DNA of 64,000 nt, from positions 1,612,001 through 1,676,000 of the forward strand of contig NZ_CP036537.1 of the NCBI RefSeq assembly GCF_021184025.1, in the 5' to 3' direction. The notes under the pieces are model-generated. The model was not told the DNA's origin and ran no database searches. It worked only from the letters and a program-made list of their open reading frames with translations. The DNA comes from Rhodopseudomonas boonkerdii (GTDB lineage Bacteria > Pseudomonadota > Alphaproteobacteria > Rhizobiales > Xanthobacteraceae). This document shows positions 53,373 to 62,735 of this stretch, in pieces. How positions within the stretch are numbered: the first letter of the stretch is position 1; every line of letters starts with the position of its first letter. The translations under genes and the position numbers were made by a program.

Positions 53373-54191
53373 ATGTCCGTTCCAGCGCCGATCAGAATCG
53401 GGCCGATGTGCGGTGATGCACCCACGGGTGGTCCGAGCCTGTATCAATGGCGCCATGTTTGCGCGTTGGCGGCGGCCGTGGTGATCGTCTCCACGACATC
53501 GCCGGCATCGTCGCAATTCCTGTTGCCGACGAGTACTGCAGTGCCATCGTTGGCGGCGCCCAAGCCGCTGACGCGTGCTGACCTGCCGCCAGCCGAACGC
53601 GGCGAGCGTGCAGGTACGGGCTTCTTCGTGGATGACATAGGCCATCTACTGACCGCGCGGCATGTGGTTCAGGGCTGCGGCCGCATCGTCGTGCTCAAGG
53701 AAGGGCGTAGCATGACTGCACGGTTAATCGCGGCATCTTCGCCTTATGACCTCGCATTGCTAAGGACACCGAAGACGCGCGGTATCGCCGCGGTGTTCCC
53801 GCGCACCGTCACCTCATCAGTCAATGACATGGTGTTTGCCGCCGATTATGCGAGCTTGCCGACAACGGTGACACGGGGCGGCACGCTGGCTAATGCATCG
53901 GTGAGCAAGACGTGGGGCGGCGAGGAAAGCGGGCATATTGCCCTTACATCCGCCATTACTTTCGGTGCCAGCGGCGCTCCAGTACTGGACTCGCGCGGTC
54001 TGGTTGAAGGCGTCATCAGCCGTAAGACCAACGTCAATCGAGTTCTGGCGGTTGCTGCTGCCGGCGCCAAGTCGTTCCTGGCTTCGAACAATGTCCGGCT
54101 GCAGGAAGACGATCGTCCGCAGCTGAGCGGTTCTGCCTCGCGTGCGCACCGGGCGGCGAGCATCTCTGCGCGTGTTGTTTGTCTGAATTAG
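53373..54191 (+). CDS. Trypsin-like serine protease
   Basis: A 272-residue protease. A hydrophobic stretch at about 28-48 is a signal or anchor, then a trypsin fold with triad His97 (LLTARHVV), Asp126 (SPYDLALL) and Ser200 (GASGAPVLDSRG). DegP-like spacing, but no PDZ domain follows; a short Arg-rich tail does. It may process the secreted product or act as quality control in the periplasm. Its ATG is eight bases past the stop of the small exported gene. Confidence 0.85.
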   Translation: MSVPAPIRIGPMCGDAPTGGPSLYQWRHVCALAAAVVIVSTTSPASSQFLLPTSTAVPSLAAPKPLTRADLPPAERGERAGTGFFVDDIGHLLTARHVVQGCGRIVVLKEGRSMTARLIAASSPYDLALLRTPKTRGIAAVFPRTVTSSVNDMVFAADYASLPTTVTRGGTLANASVSKTWGGEESGHIALTSAITFGASGAPVLDSRGLVEGVISRKTNVNRVLAVAAAGAKSFLASNNVRLQEDDRPQLSGSASRAHRAASISARVVCLN

Positions 54192-54204
54192 GGGATCCAT
54201 TGCG

Positions 54205-54672
54205 ATGACACGATTGAACGGTTTATCCGCTGCCACGGCGAAGCCGGGAAAATTTCGCACATTGCTCGCATCTCTTGGCATGGTCTCCATCGCGGCGACG
54301 CCGGTTGTCGCGCAAGCGCTTGATTACCGCAGCCCGGATGCGGCGCCGCCGTCCTGGGGGCAATTCTCCAAGCTGGTGAAATATCGCTTCGAGGAATGGA
54401 TGGGAGCCGACGAAGCGGTCGCCAACCGCTTTCGTGCCTGGCTGAAAGAGACCGGCGGCACTGCGAATGGCGCGCCCGCTTCCATCGTCGTCAAGGTCTG
54501 GCTCAATCCGGACGGAAGCGTCGAGAAGGTGTCGTTTGCGCCGTTCAAGGACGAGCGCGCCACCAGTGACTTGCGCACCGTGCTCACCCGCGGCAATGTC
54601 GGTGAAGCGCCGCCACCGGAAATGCTGCAGCCGATCAATCTGCGGTTCTCGCTCAATCTTGCGAAGGATTGA
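54205..54672 (+). CDS. Exported TonB-C-like protein without membrane anchor
   Basis: A 155-residue protein with a signal peptide (to about residue 36, VVA/QA). The mature part (KYRFEEWMGADEAVANRFRAWL, then ASIVVKVWLNPDGSVEKVSFAPF, INLRFSLNLAKD) has the strand pattern of a TonB C-terminal domain, but no proline rod or membrane helix. It is the last gene of the cluster. A perfect hairpin follows. It could compete with, or act as a soluble partner for, the two TonB proteins. Confidence 0.75.
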   Translation: MTRLNGLSAATAKPGKFRTLLASLGMVSIAATPVVAQALDYRSPDAAPPSWGQFSKLVKYRFEEWMGADEAVANRFRAWLKETGGTANGAPASIVVKVWLNPDGSVEKVSFAPFKDERATSDLRTVLTRGNVGEAPPPEMLQPINLRFSLNLAKD

Positions 54673-54683
54673 TCTCGGCCCAC

Positions 54684-54707
54684 TCCGGTCCGTGAACTCG
54701 GACCGGA
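54684..54707. terminator. Hairpin at the end of the secretion cluster
   Basis: TCCGGTCCG (54684-54692) pairs perfectly with CGGACCGGA (54699-54707) around TGAACT. It lies 12 bases after the last stop codon of the cluster and before the convergent hydrolase gene. There is no T run on either side, so it is a hairpin stop or stabiliser, not a classical intrinsic terminator. Confidence 0.6.
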
Positions 54708-54727
54708 ATGCGTGCAAGCTGCCTTCG

Positions 54728-55894
54728 TCAGAGCGGAGCGCTCCTCCTGTTCTCCAGGAAATCGAGCAGCAGTCGGCTCACTTCATCGGCCTGTTCCTGT
54801 TGCACCCAATGACCGGCACCGTCGATCAGATGTACGGCGCGCATATCCGTACAGGCGCTGCGTTGCATCGTATCGATGGCGCCGGGGCGCTGATAGATGC
54901 CCCAGTCCTGTCGGCCGGAGATGAAAGCGGACGGCACATCGATGGTGCGGCCGGAGAACAGCTCGTAGTCGGCATTGAACGCGCTGGTTGTGTTGCAGCG
55001 ATACCATTGCAGGGCGCCCTGGAAACCCGTGCGGGCATATTCGGCGCTGTAGTATGCGAGCTGGCTGTCGGGTAACCATGTATTGGCGGCGATGACGTCG
55101 CGCGATGGCATTTCCTTCGCCACCGTTTCAGCCATCGTCTCGTTGTAGTCCATCACATAATAGGTTGGAAGTTTGGCAAGTTCGCTCGCCGTCCAGGCCT
55201 GTAACGGTTCCGGTCGGTTGCCCGGCCAGTCAGCGCTCTTGTGATGGTAATAAGCACGCAGAAAATCATGCACGCCTTGCGGTGCATGCTGCATATGATC
55301 ATTAGCCTCGCGTGTCGCATAGTACCATTGATAGTGTTTTCGCGGACGCGGGAGCGCGGCGAGATCGCGATGGACGGGATCTTCGGCCTTCGGTACGGCT
55401 GGCTTCGCTATCGTATCGAAGGGGAGGGGTGGCGGGCCCGAGAAGGGCGCGCTCATCAGCACAACGGAACGGAACACATCGGGGCGCGTGAGCGCGCACC
55501 AGGCGGCGACGGAACTTCCGAAGTCGTGGCCGACAACGGCATGGACATGGCGAAGGCCAAAGGCCGAGATGAGGCCGAGCGCGTCGCGGACGAGATTGAG
55601 CAGATTGAACGGACGCAGATCGCCGTCATAGTCGGCGCTCCAGCCCGTGGTGCGACCATAGCCACGCTGATCCGGCGCGATGACGTGATAACCGGCGGCG
55701 GCAAGTTGCGGCATCACCTTGCGCCAGCTGTAAGCGAGTTCGGGGAAGCCATGGAGCAGCAGCACGCATGGCCGACCGGAGCTCTCGAAGCCGGCTTCCA
55801 GCACATGCATGCGCAGGCCGTTGATATCATCGACGAAACGGGAGCGAATGCCGGGAGGCAGAATGTCGGAGCTGAGGGGATCGAGAACGGTCAC
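54728..55894 (-). CDS. Alpha/beta hydrolase, epoxide hydrolase-like
   Basis: A 388-residue alpha/beta hydrolase. The oxyanion motif HGFPE is at residues 48-52 and the nucleophile is Asp124 in VGHDFGSS, as in epoxide hydrolases and haloalkane dehalogenases; the likely base is His in DGAGHWVQQE near the C-terminus, and the cap domain (about 150-290) has several Tyr. I chose the GTG at 55894 because GGAGG precedes it; the frame is open to 55963. Substrate unknown. It faces the secretion cluster end-to-end and is not part of it. Confidence 0.82.
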   Translation of the reverse strand: MTVLDPLSSDILPPGIRSRFVDDINGLRMHVLEAGFESSGRPCVLLLHGFPELAYSWRKVMPQLAAAGYHVIAPDQRGYGRTTGWSADYDGDLRPFNLLNLVRDALGLISAFGLRHVHAVVGHDFGSSVAAWCALTRPDVFRSVVLMSAPFSGPPPLPFDTIAKPAVPKAEDPVHRDLAALPRPRKHYQWYYATREANDHMQHAPQGVHDFLRAYYHHKSADWPGNRPEPLQAWTASELAKLPTYYVMDYNETMAETVAKEMPSRDVIAANTWLPDSQLAYYSAEYARTGFQGALQWYRCNTTSAFNADYELFSGRTIDVPSAFISGRQDWGIYQRPGAIDTMQRSACTDMRAVHLIDGAGHWVQQEQADEVSRLLLDFLENRRSAPL

Positions 55895-55963
55895 GTTGCC
55901 TCCAATGCTGCTCTTGTACGGCAGCGTCACCGTTACTCCAGCGCAGCACGAGCGAAATGGCAA

Positions 55964-57187
55964 CTATCTCGTGAAGCGGGCCACCAATTCGATATGCGGC
56001 GTGTGGCGGAATTGATCGATCGGCGTGACATTCTGAAGCGTGTAGCCGCCGTCGATCAGGATTTTCGCATCCCGCGCAAACGTCTGCACGTTGCAGGAAA
56101 CGGCAACCACGAGCGGGACCTTGCTGCCAGCGAGCCGTTCTGCTTGCGCCTGCGCGCCGGCACGTGGCGGATCGAACACGACGGCGTCGATATCGCGCAG
56201 TTCCTGCGCCACCAGGGGGCGGCGGAACAGATCGCGGGCCTCGGCCTTGACCGGCTTCAGGCCTTTGGTGTCCTTAATAGCCTGCTGCAGCGAGGCGATG
56301 GCCTTTGCGTCGCTGTCGAGCGCATGAACCCTGGCCTTGGTTGCAAGGCGCAGCGCAAAGGGGCCGATGCCGCAGAAGAGGTCGGCGATGGTCTTGGCGC
56401 CCTTGCAGTGCTGCAGCACGAGCGTAGCGAGCGCGTCTTCTCCGGCCGTCGTTGCCTGAAGGAACGAGCCGGGAGGCAGGGGCACGCGGGCGGCGCTCAT
56501 GGTGAGCACCGGCGGCGCGCGCATCAGAACGAGTTCACCATGTCGCGTGAGCCGTGTGAGCTTGTGCTCGGCGGCGAGAGCGGAGAGCTCTGAGATCAGT
56601 GCAGTCGAAATCGGTCCGCTGCCACGGACGTCGATATCAAGGCCGTTGTCTGCTGCCGTGATCTGGATATCGAGTGGCTTGGCTATGGGCTTCAGTAACT
56701 CGGCGATGGCGTGTGCCGCATTCAATGCGCCGTCAAGCGCGGGATCGAGGATCGGACAAGCATTGATCGGGACAATGGCGTGACTGGCAGCTTCGGCGAA
56801 GCCAACCAGGGTATTGCCGTCTTTGTAGCGTGCATGGAGCGTGACGCGGCGGCGGCCGGCGCCGTGGGCGTCCACGATCGGATCGACCGGACAGTCGATC
56901 TTGGCCAGTTGCAGCGTGTCGATGACGATCTGGCGCTTCCACGCCTGATATGGCGTTGGCCGCCAATGCTGGATGGCGCAGCCGCCGCAACGTGTGAAAT
57001 AACTGCAGAACGGATCGATACGGTCGGGGCTGGGCTGCTCGATTTGCACGAGACTGCATCTGCCGTCGTCACTTTCGGCTTCGACCACTTCGCCGGGCAG
57101 AGTGAACGGCACATAGGCTGGCGGGCGGTCGATGCTGACGCCATCGCCGCGATGGCCGACATGATCGATCGTGATCCGCTCAGCCAC
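55964..57187 (-). CDS. RNA m5U methyltransferase, RlmD/TrmA-like
   Basis: A 407-residue class I RNA (uracil-5-)methyltransferase. A TRAM-like N-terminus, then cysteines Cys61, Cys67, Cys70 and Cys144, arranged as the [4Fe-4S] ligands of RlmD/RumA ([11 protein letters not shown]...NACPILDP). The SAM site is in [16 protein letters not shown] and the catalytic Cys in [12 protein letters not shown]. The GTG at 57187 overlaps the last codons of tlyA; the frame is open to 57322 inside tlyA. The usual target is m5U in 23S rRNA. Confidence 0.9.
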   Translation of the reverse strand: MAERITIDHVGHRGDGVSIDRPPAYVPFTLPGEVVEAESDDGRCSLVQIEQPSPDRIDPFCSYFTRCGGCAIQHWRPTPYQAWKRQIVIDTLQLAKIDCPVDPIVDAHGAGRRRVTLHARYKDGNTLVGFAEAASHAIVPINACPILDPALDGALNAAHAIAELLKPIAKPLDIQITAADNGLDIDVRGSGPISTALISELSALAAEHKLTRLTRHGELVLMRAPPVLTMSAARVPLPPGSFLQATTAGEDALATLVLQHCKGAKTIADLFCGIGPFALRLATKARVHALDSDAKAIASLQQAIKDTKGLKPVKAEARDLFRRPLVAQELRDIDAVVFDPPRAGAQAQAERLAGSKVPLVVAVSCNVQTFARDAKILIDGGYTLQNVTPIDQFRHTPHIELVARFTR

Positions 57188-57935
57188 GCCGCGCGCCCAT
57201 GAAGAATTCGATATTGCCATCACCGCCCTTGATCGAGGACGGGAAGACCTCGATATCGGTACAGCCGAGTTCTTTCGCGAATGCGGTGATGTCGTCGCAG
57301 ATCGCCTGATGCAGGTCGGCATTCTTGATGATGCCGCGCTTGGATTGTTTGCGGTCGGCTTCGAATTGCGGTTTGATCAGCGCGAGCAGGCTCATCGGTG
57401 CGGCCGCAAGCGAGAGCGCGACAGGCAACACGGTCTTCAGCGAGATGAAGCTGACATCGATAACGACCACATCAGGGCGCGCAGGCAGGCGTCTATTCTC
57501 GAAACTGCGGATATCCGTTTCCTCCATCGAGACGATCTTCGGATGACCGTGCAGCGACGGATGCAACTGTCCGGTTCCGACATCGATGGAGAACACCATG
57601 CTGGCGCCGTTGGCGAGCAGCACCTCAGTAAAGCCGCCGGTAGAAGCTCCGACATCGAGACAGATGTGATCTTCGATCTCGATCGGATAATGCTCGAGCG
57701 CACCAGCCAGCTTGACGCCGCCGCGCGAAACCCATGGATGTGCCGGCTCGGCTTCGATCTCGGAATCAGGTTGCAGCAGCTCCGAAGCTTTCGTGACCAG
57801 TTTGCCATTGGCGATCACGAGGCCAGCCTCGATGGCGGCCTGGGCGCGGGCGCGGCTTTCAAAAATGCCGCGTTCGACGAGGAGCATATCGGCGCGCTTC
57901 TTCGAAGCCGCGGCTGAAGTCGGGGATTTCGTCAT
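57180..57935 (-). CDS. tlyA: TlyA-family rRNA 2'-O-methyltransferase
   Basis: A 251-residue protein. An S4 RNA-binding domain at about 12-72 ([40 protein letters not shown]) is followed by an FtsJ-like Rossmann domain with DVGASTGGF at 94-102 and [12 protein letters not shown] near 158. TlyA proteins methylate cytidines in rRNA and are often called hemolysins in old annotation. It overlaps the RlmD-like gene by eight bases and is one of a run of minus-strand genes that includes dxs. Confidence 0.93.
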   Translation of the reverse strand: MTKSPTSAAASKKRADMLLVERGIFESRARAQAAIEAGLVIANGKLVTKASELLQPDSEIEAEPAHPWVSRGGVKLAGALEHYPIEIEDHICLDVGASTGGFTEVLLANGASMVFSIDVGTGQLHPSLHGHPKIVSMEETDIRSFENRRLPARPDVVVIDVSFISLKTVLPVALSLAAAPMSLLALIKPQFEADRKQSKRGIIKNADLHQAICDDITAFAKELGCTDIEVFPSSIKGGDGNIEFFMGARRG

Positions 57936-57952
57936 GTCAGTCGAGAACAGTG

Positions 57953-58495
57953 TCAGTACGAGGCAGCGAGTTTCAGACAGGCTTCGAAGCTGGTGAGATC
58001 TTGCCAGACATCCGATGGGGCTTCGCGCGGGACGATCAGCGGCGACCCATAGAGGTCGAGTGCGTGAATCACCATGAGATTGTCGGTGAGGCCGAAATTC
58101 TCGACGGCGAGGCCGTCTTTGTCGGTGAGGTGGCCGTCGTTGTCGTTAATTGCGGTCATGCGGCGCACGCGATCCACGTAGGGGGCGGGGTCGTTGCTGT
58201 AGCCGAAGCACAGTTTGCCATGACCGGCCATGAAGCCGAGCTCGAATACAGTGCCGGAATCGGCGCTGGGTCCGCGGAAGGGCGTGAGATTGGCGATGAC
58301 GATGTCGCAGCGGGTCATCATGGCTTCATTGCCATGGAAGATCTGGCGCGAGGCGTCGCCGGCTTTCACGTCCACGTCATTGTCGAGTGGAAAGAATCCG
58401 TGTGCGCCATAGCGCTTGCAAAGCGCAACCTTACGCCGGCCGATCTCGGCGGCGTTGGGCAGGAAGACATCGGGGCCTGCAAGGTAGATATTCAT
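57953..58495 (-). CDS. Nucleoside 2-deoxyribosyltransferase-like protein
   Basis: A 180-residue protein beginning MNIYLAGPDVFLPNAAE, the signature of the nucleoside 2-deoxyribosyltransferase fold, with CDIVIANLTPFRGPSADSGTVFELGFMAGHGK near residues 65-95 containing the likely catalytic Glu. The family cleaves or transfers deoxyribose or ribose between bases in nucleotide salvage. ATG 58495 is chosen (GGGGA before it). The gene sits between tlyA and dxs with no obvious link to either. Confidence 0.85.
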   Translation of the reverse strand: MNIYLAGPDVFLPNAAEIGRRKVALCKRYGAHGFFPLDNDVDVKAGDASRQIFHGNEAMMTRCDIVIANLTPFRGPSADSGTVFELGFMAGHGKLCFGYSNDPAPYVDRVRRMTAINDNDGHLTDKDGLAVENFGLTDNLMVIHALDLYGSPLIVPREAPSDVWQDLTSFEACLKLAASY

Positions 58496-58599
58496 GAAAT
58501 CCCCGTCGTGATCGCAAAGCGGGCCGACCTTGGCACGCCAATTCAGACGAGAACGAGGCAATTCGTGTTTGGATTGCGAGGTGCCTCGTTTCCTTACCG

Positions 58600-58692
58600 C
58601 TTGTCGTCACCCGGCTTGACCGGGTGACCCAGTATACGCGGAAGGTGCGGTGTGTACTGGATCGCCCGGTCAAGCCGGGCGATGACAGAAGA
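58600..58692. repeat. Intergenic palindromic repeat (copy 2)
   Basis: TGTCGTCACCCGGCTTGACCGGGTGACCCAG and TGTACTGGATCGCCCGGTCAAGCCGGGCGATGACAG are two hairpins side by side. The TGTACTGGAT...GATGAC module is shared with copy 1 at 1990-2090. It lies between the dxs stop and the next gene and can end dxs transcripts. Confidence 0.78.
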
Positions 58693-58699
58693 GTTTGTG

Positions 58700-60646
58700 T
58701 CAGGCGAGCTTGACGGTCTCGGCGGCAAAATCCTTGCCGAGGGTCTCGAACACCTTCTTGACGATGCCCTTGGAGTCGAGTCCCGCCTGGGCATACATCG
58801 CTGCAGGGGTGTCGTGGTCCTGGAAAATGTCGGGCAGCACCATGGAGCGCATGCGCAGGCCGCCGTCGAGCATCCCGTGCTCAGCCAGCGTGTTCATGAC
58901 ATGCGAGCCGAAGCCGCCGATTGAGCCTTCCTCGATGGTCAGCAGAATCTCATGCTCGCGGGCCAGTTTCAGCAGCAGCTCGACGTCGAGCGGCTTCATG
59001 AAGCGCGCATCGGCGATGGTTGCCTGGAGGCCATGGGCAGCGAGTTCGTCGGCGGCCTTTTCGCATTCGGCGAGGCGGGTACCGAAGGAGAAGAGCGCAA
59101 CCTGCTTGCCCTGACGGATGATGCGGCCTTTGCCGATTTCCAGCGGAATGCCGACTTCCGGCATCTCGACGCCGCGGCCTTCGCCGCGTGGATAGCGAAG
59201 CGCGCTTGGCTGGTTGTTGATGGCGACCTGGGTCGCGACCATGTGGACCAGCTCGGCTTCGTCGGAAGCGGCCATGATGATCATGTTCGGCAGACAGCCG
59301 AGATAGGCATTGTCGAACGAACCGGCATGGGTCGCGCCGTCGGCGCCCACCAGACCAGCGCGGTCGATGGCAAAGCGCACGGGCAGGTTCTGGATCGCGA
59401 CGTCATGAACGATCTGGTCATAGCCGCGCTGCAGGAAGGTCGAATAGATTGCGCAGAACGGCTTGTAGCCCTCCGTGGCGAGACCGGCAGCGAATGTCAC
59501 CGCATGCTGCTCGGCGATACCGACGTCGAAGGTGCGTTTCGGGAAGGCCTTGTTGAAGATGTCGACACCGGTACCCGACGGCATGGCCGCGGTGATGGCG
59601 ACGATCTTGTCGTCCTTCTCGGCTTCCTTGACGAGGCTCTGGCCGAACACATTCTGATAGGCCGGGGCGTTCGGCTTGGACTTCGACTGGGTGCCGGTGG
59701 CGACGTCGAACTTGACGACGGCGTGGTACTTGTCAGCCGCTGCTTCGGCCGGACCGTAGCCCTTGCCCTTTTGGGTGACGACGTGAACCAGGATCGGGCC
59801 GGTTTCCATGTCGCGGACATTCTGCAGCACCGGCAGCAGGTGGTCGAGGTTGTGACCGTCGATCGGGCCGACATAGTAGAAGCCGAGTTCTTCGAACAGC
59901 GTGCCGCCATTGACCATGAAGCCGCGCGAATATTCTTCCACGCGCTCGGCGCGGTCGGCGATCAGCTTGGGCAGATGCTTGCCGAGCTGCTTGGCGGCAT
60001 CGCGCAGACCGCGATAGGTCTTACCCGAATACATGCGCGACAGATAGGCCGACATGGCGCCGACCGGCGGTGCGATCGACATGTCATTGTCGTTGAGAAT
60101 AACGATTAGGCGGGAATTCATGGCGCCGGCGTTATTCATGGCCTCATAGGCCATGCCTGCCGACATCGAACCATCGCCGATCACTGCGATCACGTTGTTC
60201 TTGCCGCCTGACAGATCGCGGGCCACGGCCATACCGAGGCCGGCCGAGATCGAAGTGGACGAATGCGCAGCACCGAACGGATCGTATTCGCTCTCGCTGC
60301 GCTTGGTGAAGCCGGAGAGACCGCCAGCGGTGCGCAGGGTACGGATACGGTCGCGACGACCGGTCAGAATCTTGTGCGGATAGGCCTGATGCCCGACGTC
60401 CCAGATGATGCGGTCACGCGGCGTATCGAAGACGTAGTGAAGTGCGGTGGTTAGTTCGACCACGCCGAGACCCGCGCCGAAGTGGCCTCCGGTGACAGAG
60501 ACTGCGTCGATGGTTTCCTGACGTAATTCGTCGGCGACCTGACGAATCTTCTCGACCTTCAGCTTGCGCAGATCTTCCGGTGTCCGGATGGTATCGAGCA
60601 GCGGGGTCTTACTAAAATTGGTCACGGCACTATTCCAATTTGACAT
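58700..60646 (-). CDS. dxs: 1-deoxy-D-xylulose-5-phosphate synthase Dxs
   Basis: A 648-residue thiamine-diphosphate enzyme making DXP from pyruvate and glyceraldehyde 3-phosphate, first step of the MEP isoprenoid route. [21 protein letters not shown] near 53-73, the ThDP/Mg motif [16 protein letters not shown] near 155-170, and the transketolase pyrimidine domain ([15 protein letters not shown]) near 380-395 are all present. ATG 60646 gives a slightly long N-terminus; an in-frame GTG at 60625 matches the usual start [10 protein letters not shown] and has GGAAT upstream. Typical length. Confidence 0.96.
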   Translation of the reverse strand: MSNWNSAVTNFSKTPLLDTIRTPEDLRKLKVEKIRQVADELRQETIDAVSVTGGHFGAGLGVVELTTALHYVFDTPRDRIIWDVGHQAYPHKILTGRRDRIRTLRTAGGLSGFTKRSESEYDPFGAAHSSTSISAGLGMAVARDLSGGKNNVIAVIGDGSMSAGMAYEAMNNAGAMNSRLIVILNDNDMSIAPPVGAMSAYLSRMYSGKTYRGLRDAAKQLGKHLPKLIADRAERVEEYSRGFMVNGGTLFEELGFYYVGPIDGHNLDHLLPVLQNVRDMETGPILVHVVTQKGKGYGPAEAAADKYHAVVKFDVATGTQSKSKPNAPAYQNVFGQSLVKEAEKDDKIVAITAAMPSGTGVDIFNKAFPKRTFDVGIAEQHAVTFAAGLATEGYKPFCAIYSTFLQRGYDQIVHDVAIQNLPVRFAIDRAGLVGADGATHAGSFDNAYLGCLPNMIIMAASDEAELVHMVATQVAINNQPSALRYPRGEGRGVEMPEVGIPLEIGKGRIIRQGKQVALFSFGTRLAECEKAADELAAHGLQATIADARFMKPLDVELLLKLAREHEILLTIEEGSIGGFGSHVMNTLAEHGMLDGGLRMRSMVLPDIFQDHDTPAAMYAQAGLDSKGIVKKVFETLGKDFAAETVKLA

Positions 60647-60957
60647 GTCCGGAGTTGCGGTAGCTTCCAGTTCGTCGCGCGAAGGCGCCAGACGGTTCGG
60701 ACTACCGCATCCCCCAGAACCGGGAAGCTTGTTTCGAGGCCTTATAATGGGCTTCGATTTTTCGTCGTGGTATCTAGCATGCTTGATTGCTTCTTCATCC
60801 GAACATTTTAGTCAGATGGTTGAAGCGCTTATCACCGTTAACGACCGGCGTCGCCGCCTGGTTCACTGCAGATGAACCTTGTCCCTTTACACCAAAGCCT
60901 TAGCCAAAGCCAACCATGGAGGCCTTCGGGTTCCGGCTGCACATTCGCGTAGCTGGG
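60647..60957. other. Intergenic region upstream of dxs
   Basis: 311 bases without a gene, between dxs and the membrane hydrolase, both on the minus strand. It must contain the dxs promoter. A weak -10-like TAAAAT is near 60810 on the minus strand, without a matching -35. I see no riboswitch, small RNA or repeat of the families seen elsewhere. Confidence 0.5.
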
Positions 60958-62265
60958 TTAGCCGAGCCGCCGGACTGCCGGTCGACTATCGCTGGACGAC
61001 GGCGAAATGGCACTTCTTGGGCCCAAATCAAGCTCCTTCCATGCATTTTCGCGGGTTGTGAGGTCGCCGTTCACCAATGCGAGGGTTGCGGCAGGCTGAG
61101 CCATACGTTCACGGAGAGGAACCGGGCCGCAAACGATCATAAAAAAATCGTAGGGGTGCGGCCGTTCGTTGGCCATTACGAACTGGAAATGAACGCGGAA
61201 GAACTTCCAGCGGAACCGGTGGTAATGATCGGAGCGTACGATTTCGCGAAATCTCACCGGTACTATGATCGGGTTTCGCTTTTCGGGCCCGACATGGATT
61301 CCGTGTCCGGCAACCGGGTCGAAAGGATAGAAATTCATCACGTCCTTGCGTGACTGGCAGTCGATCCAGTCAATCGACGGTTCTATAGCCAGTCGTCGCA
61401 GATTGTCGCGAAATTCCCGCGCGCCCTTATGGAAGCCGACGATCGGCATGTTGCCGCCGAGCGTCAGCAGCACGATACGCGGACCGTGGCGCCCAAGATC
61501 GGGATCAAGCTTCAAAGCGCGGGCGAGGATCTCCGAGCCGAGAAACGAACCGGAGCTATGGCCGACCAGTACTATCTCCTGCGCATCGGAATTTTGCGCG
61601 ACTTTCACCAGATGCTGGGCAAACCGGTCGATACGCGCATCCCATTCGGGCCGGTTGCCATGCGAGAACTGCCACGTGAAAATGGTGTCGGCCATCAGAT
61701 AGAGCAGATAGGTGCGCTCTTCGGTGTATTTCACCAGCGAGCCGAGCACGGCGATAAACACGGCTAAGGCGGCGCAGCCGACCAGAAAGCTGTGTATCCC
61801 GAGCATCTTGAGCGCCCAGGCCACCAGCCACGCGACCGCAGCCGACCAGATGGCCTCGTTCAGCAGCACAAAGTGGGGCCAGCTGATGAAGGTGGCAAAA
61901 CGCCAATGGGCACGCCAGAAGCGGCCCATGGTGCCGGAAAACACCAACCCCCAATAGATCAGCATGCCGTGGGCAATGGTGCGCCAGATCGGCGCCGCGA
62001 GATCCCGCTGAATCAGGTCTTCCCAGCGAAGGAAGTCGTAATTGGTCCTTGTCTGCCAGCCGTCGCCGGCGGTCTCGATGGTCCAGGAGGCGGATTCGTG
62101 AGCAAATTCGCCGCCCGCGTGTTCCTTCGGACGCCCGACCGTGGTCGTCAGGCCATACAGGCGGCCAAACTTGCGCAGTTCCGTGCGGAACATGCGGTAA
62201 TATTGCGCGAGGCCCCGCGGGTCGTATCCCTGCACATAGATGACATGACGGTGCTCGACGCGCAC
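60958..62265 (-). CDS. Membrane-anchored alpha/beta hydrolase of unknown function
   Basis: A 435-residue protein from the GTG at 62265 (GGGGAA upstream; the frame is open to 62316). It opens with EHRHVIYVQGYDPRGLAQYYRMF. Two or three hydrophobic segments follow at about residues 90-190 (MLIYWGLVFSG; AIWSAAVAWLVAWALKML; FLVGCAALAVFIAVLGSLV). A lipase-like nucleophile elbow GHSSG, with Ser237 as nucleophile, comes next. It is probably an inner-membrane serine esterase or lipase domain protein. I do not recognise a named family. Confidence 0.72.
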   Translation of the reverse strand: MRVEHRHVIYVQGYDPRGLAQYYRMFRTELRKFGRLYGLTTTVGRPKEHAGGEFAHESASWTIETAGDGWQTRTNYDFLRWEDLIQRDLAAPIWRTIAHGMLIYWGLVFSGTMGRFWRAHWRFATFISWPHFVLLNEAIWSAAVAWLVAWALKMLGIHSFLVGCAALAVFIAVLGSLVKYTEERTYLLYLMADTIFTWQFSHGNRPEWDARIDRFAQHLVKVAQNSDAQEIVLVGHSSGSFLGSEILARALKLDPDLGRHGPRIVLLTLGGNMPIVGFHKGAREFRDNLRRLAIEPSIDWIDCQSRKDVMNFYPFDPVAGHGIHVGPEKRNPIIVPVRFREIVRSDHYHRFRWKFFRVHFQFVMANERPHPYDFFMIVCGPVPLRERMAQPAATLALVNGDLTTRENAWKELDLGPRSAISPSSSDSRPAVRRLG

Positions 62266-62397
62266 GCTGGTTCCCCGAACTGACAGCGGACTATAGCAGG
62301 GTGCGCCACAGGCCAAGCTCTAAAATCGACGCATAACGCCGTCTGAGGGTTGTGGGAGGTTGCACGAACTCATCCGGGCAGCTGGGCGGCGGCGCGT

Positions 62398-62649
62398 CTA
62401 TTCCACGTCCAGCGGCTCCATGCCGACCGGCTGGCCGTTCGCATTGGTGGTGATCTTGTCAACGCGTGCTTCGGCCTGGCGCAGTAACTCGTCGCAACGG
62501 CGTTTCAAAGCTTCGCCACGTTCATAGATCGCGACCGATTCCTCGAGTGGCACCTTGCCTTCTTCCAGGCGGCGCACGATCGATTCGAGCTCTTCGATCG
62601 CCGTCTCGAAAGTCAGTTTCTTGACGTCGGCGTGGATGTTCTCGGCCAT
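62398..62649 (-). CDS. xseB: Exodeoxyribonuclease VII small subunit XseB
   Basis: An 83-residue XseB: TFETAIEELESIVRRLEEGKVPLEESVAIYERGEALKRRCDELLRQAE contains the whole conserved core (quoted here only in outline). It binds the XseA large subunit, which is not in the window, and supports single-strand DNA degradation. It follows the histone-deacetylase-family gene by about 90 bases on the same strand, as in other alphaproteobacteria. Length is normal. Confidence 0.93.
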   Translation of the reverse strand: MAENIHADVKKLTFETAIEELESIVRRLEEGKVPLEESVAIYERGEALKRRCDELLRQAEARVDKITTNANGQPVGMEPLDVE

Positions 62650-62735
62650 TCGCTCTTCCGTGTGCGTTCGGGACGCGCAATTCTATAGAGATGTTTGCGG
62701 GCGCAATGTGGCGACCCGGTTGCATTGCACACGCG

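Noticed and set aside
57953..58561. Longer start of the deoxyribosyltransferase-like gene
   Set aside because: The 22 extra residues precede the family's invariant MNIYLAGPDVF start and lack a ribosome binding site.
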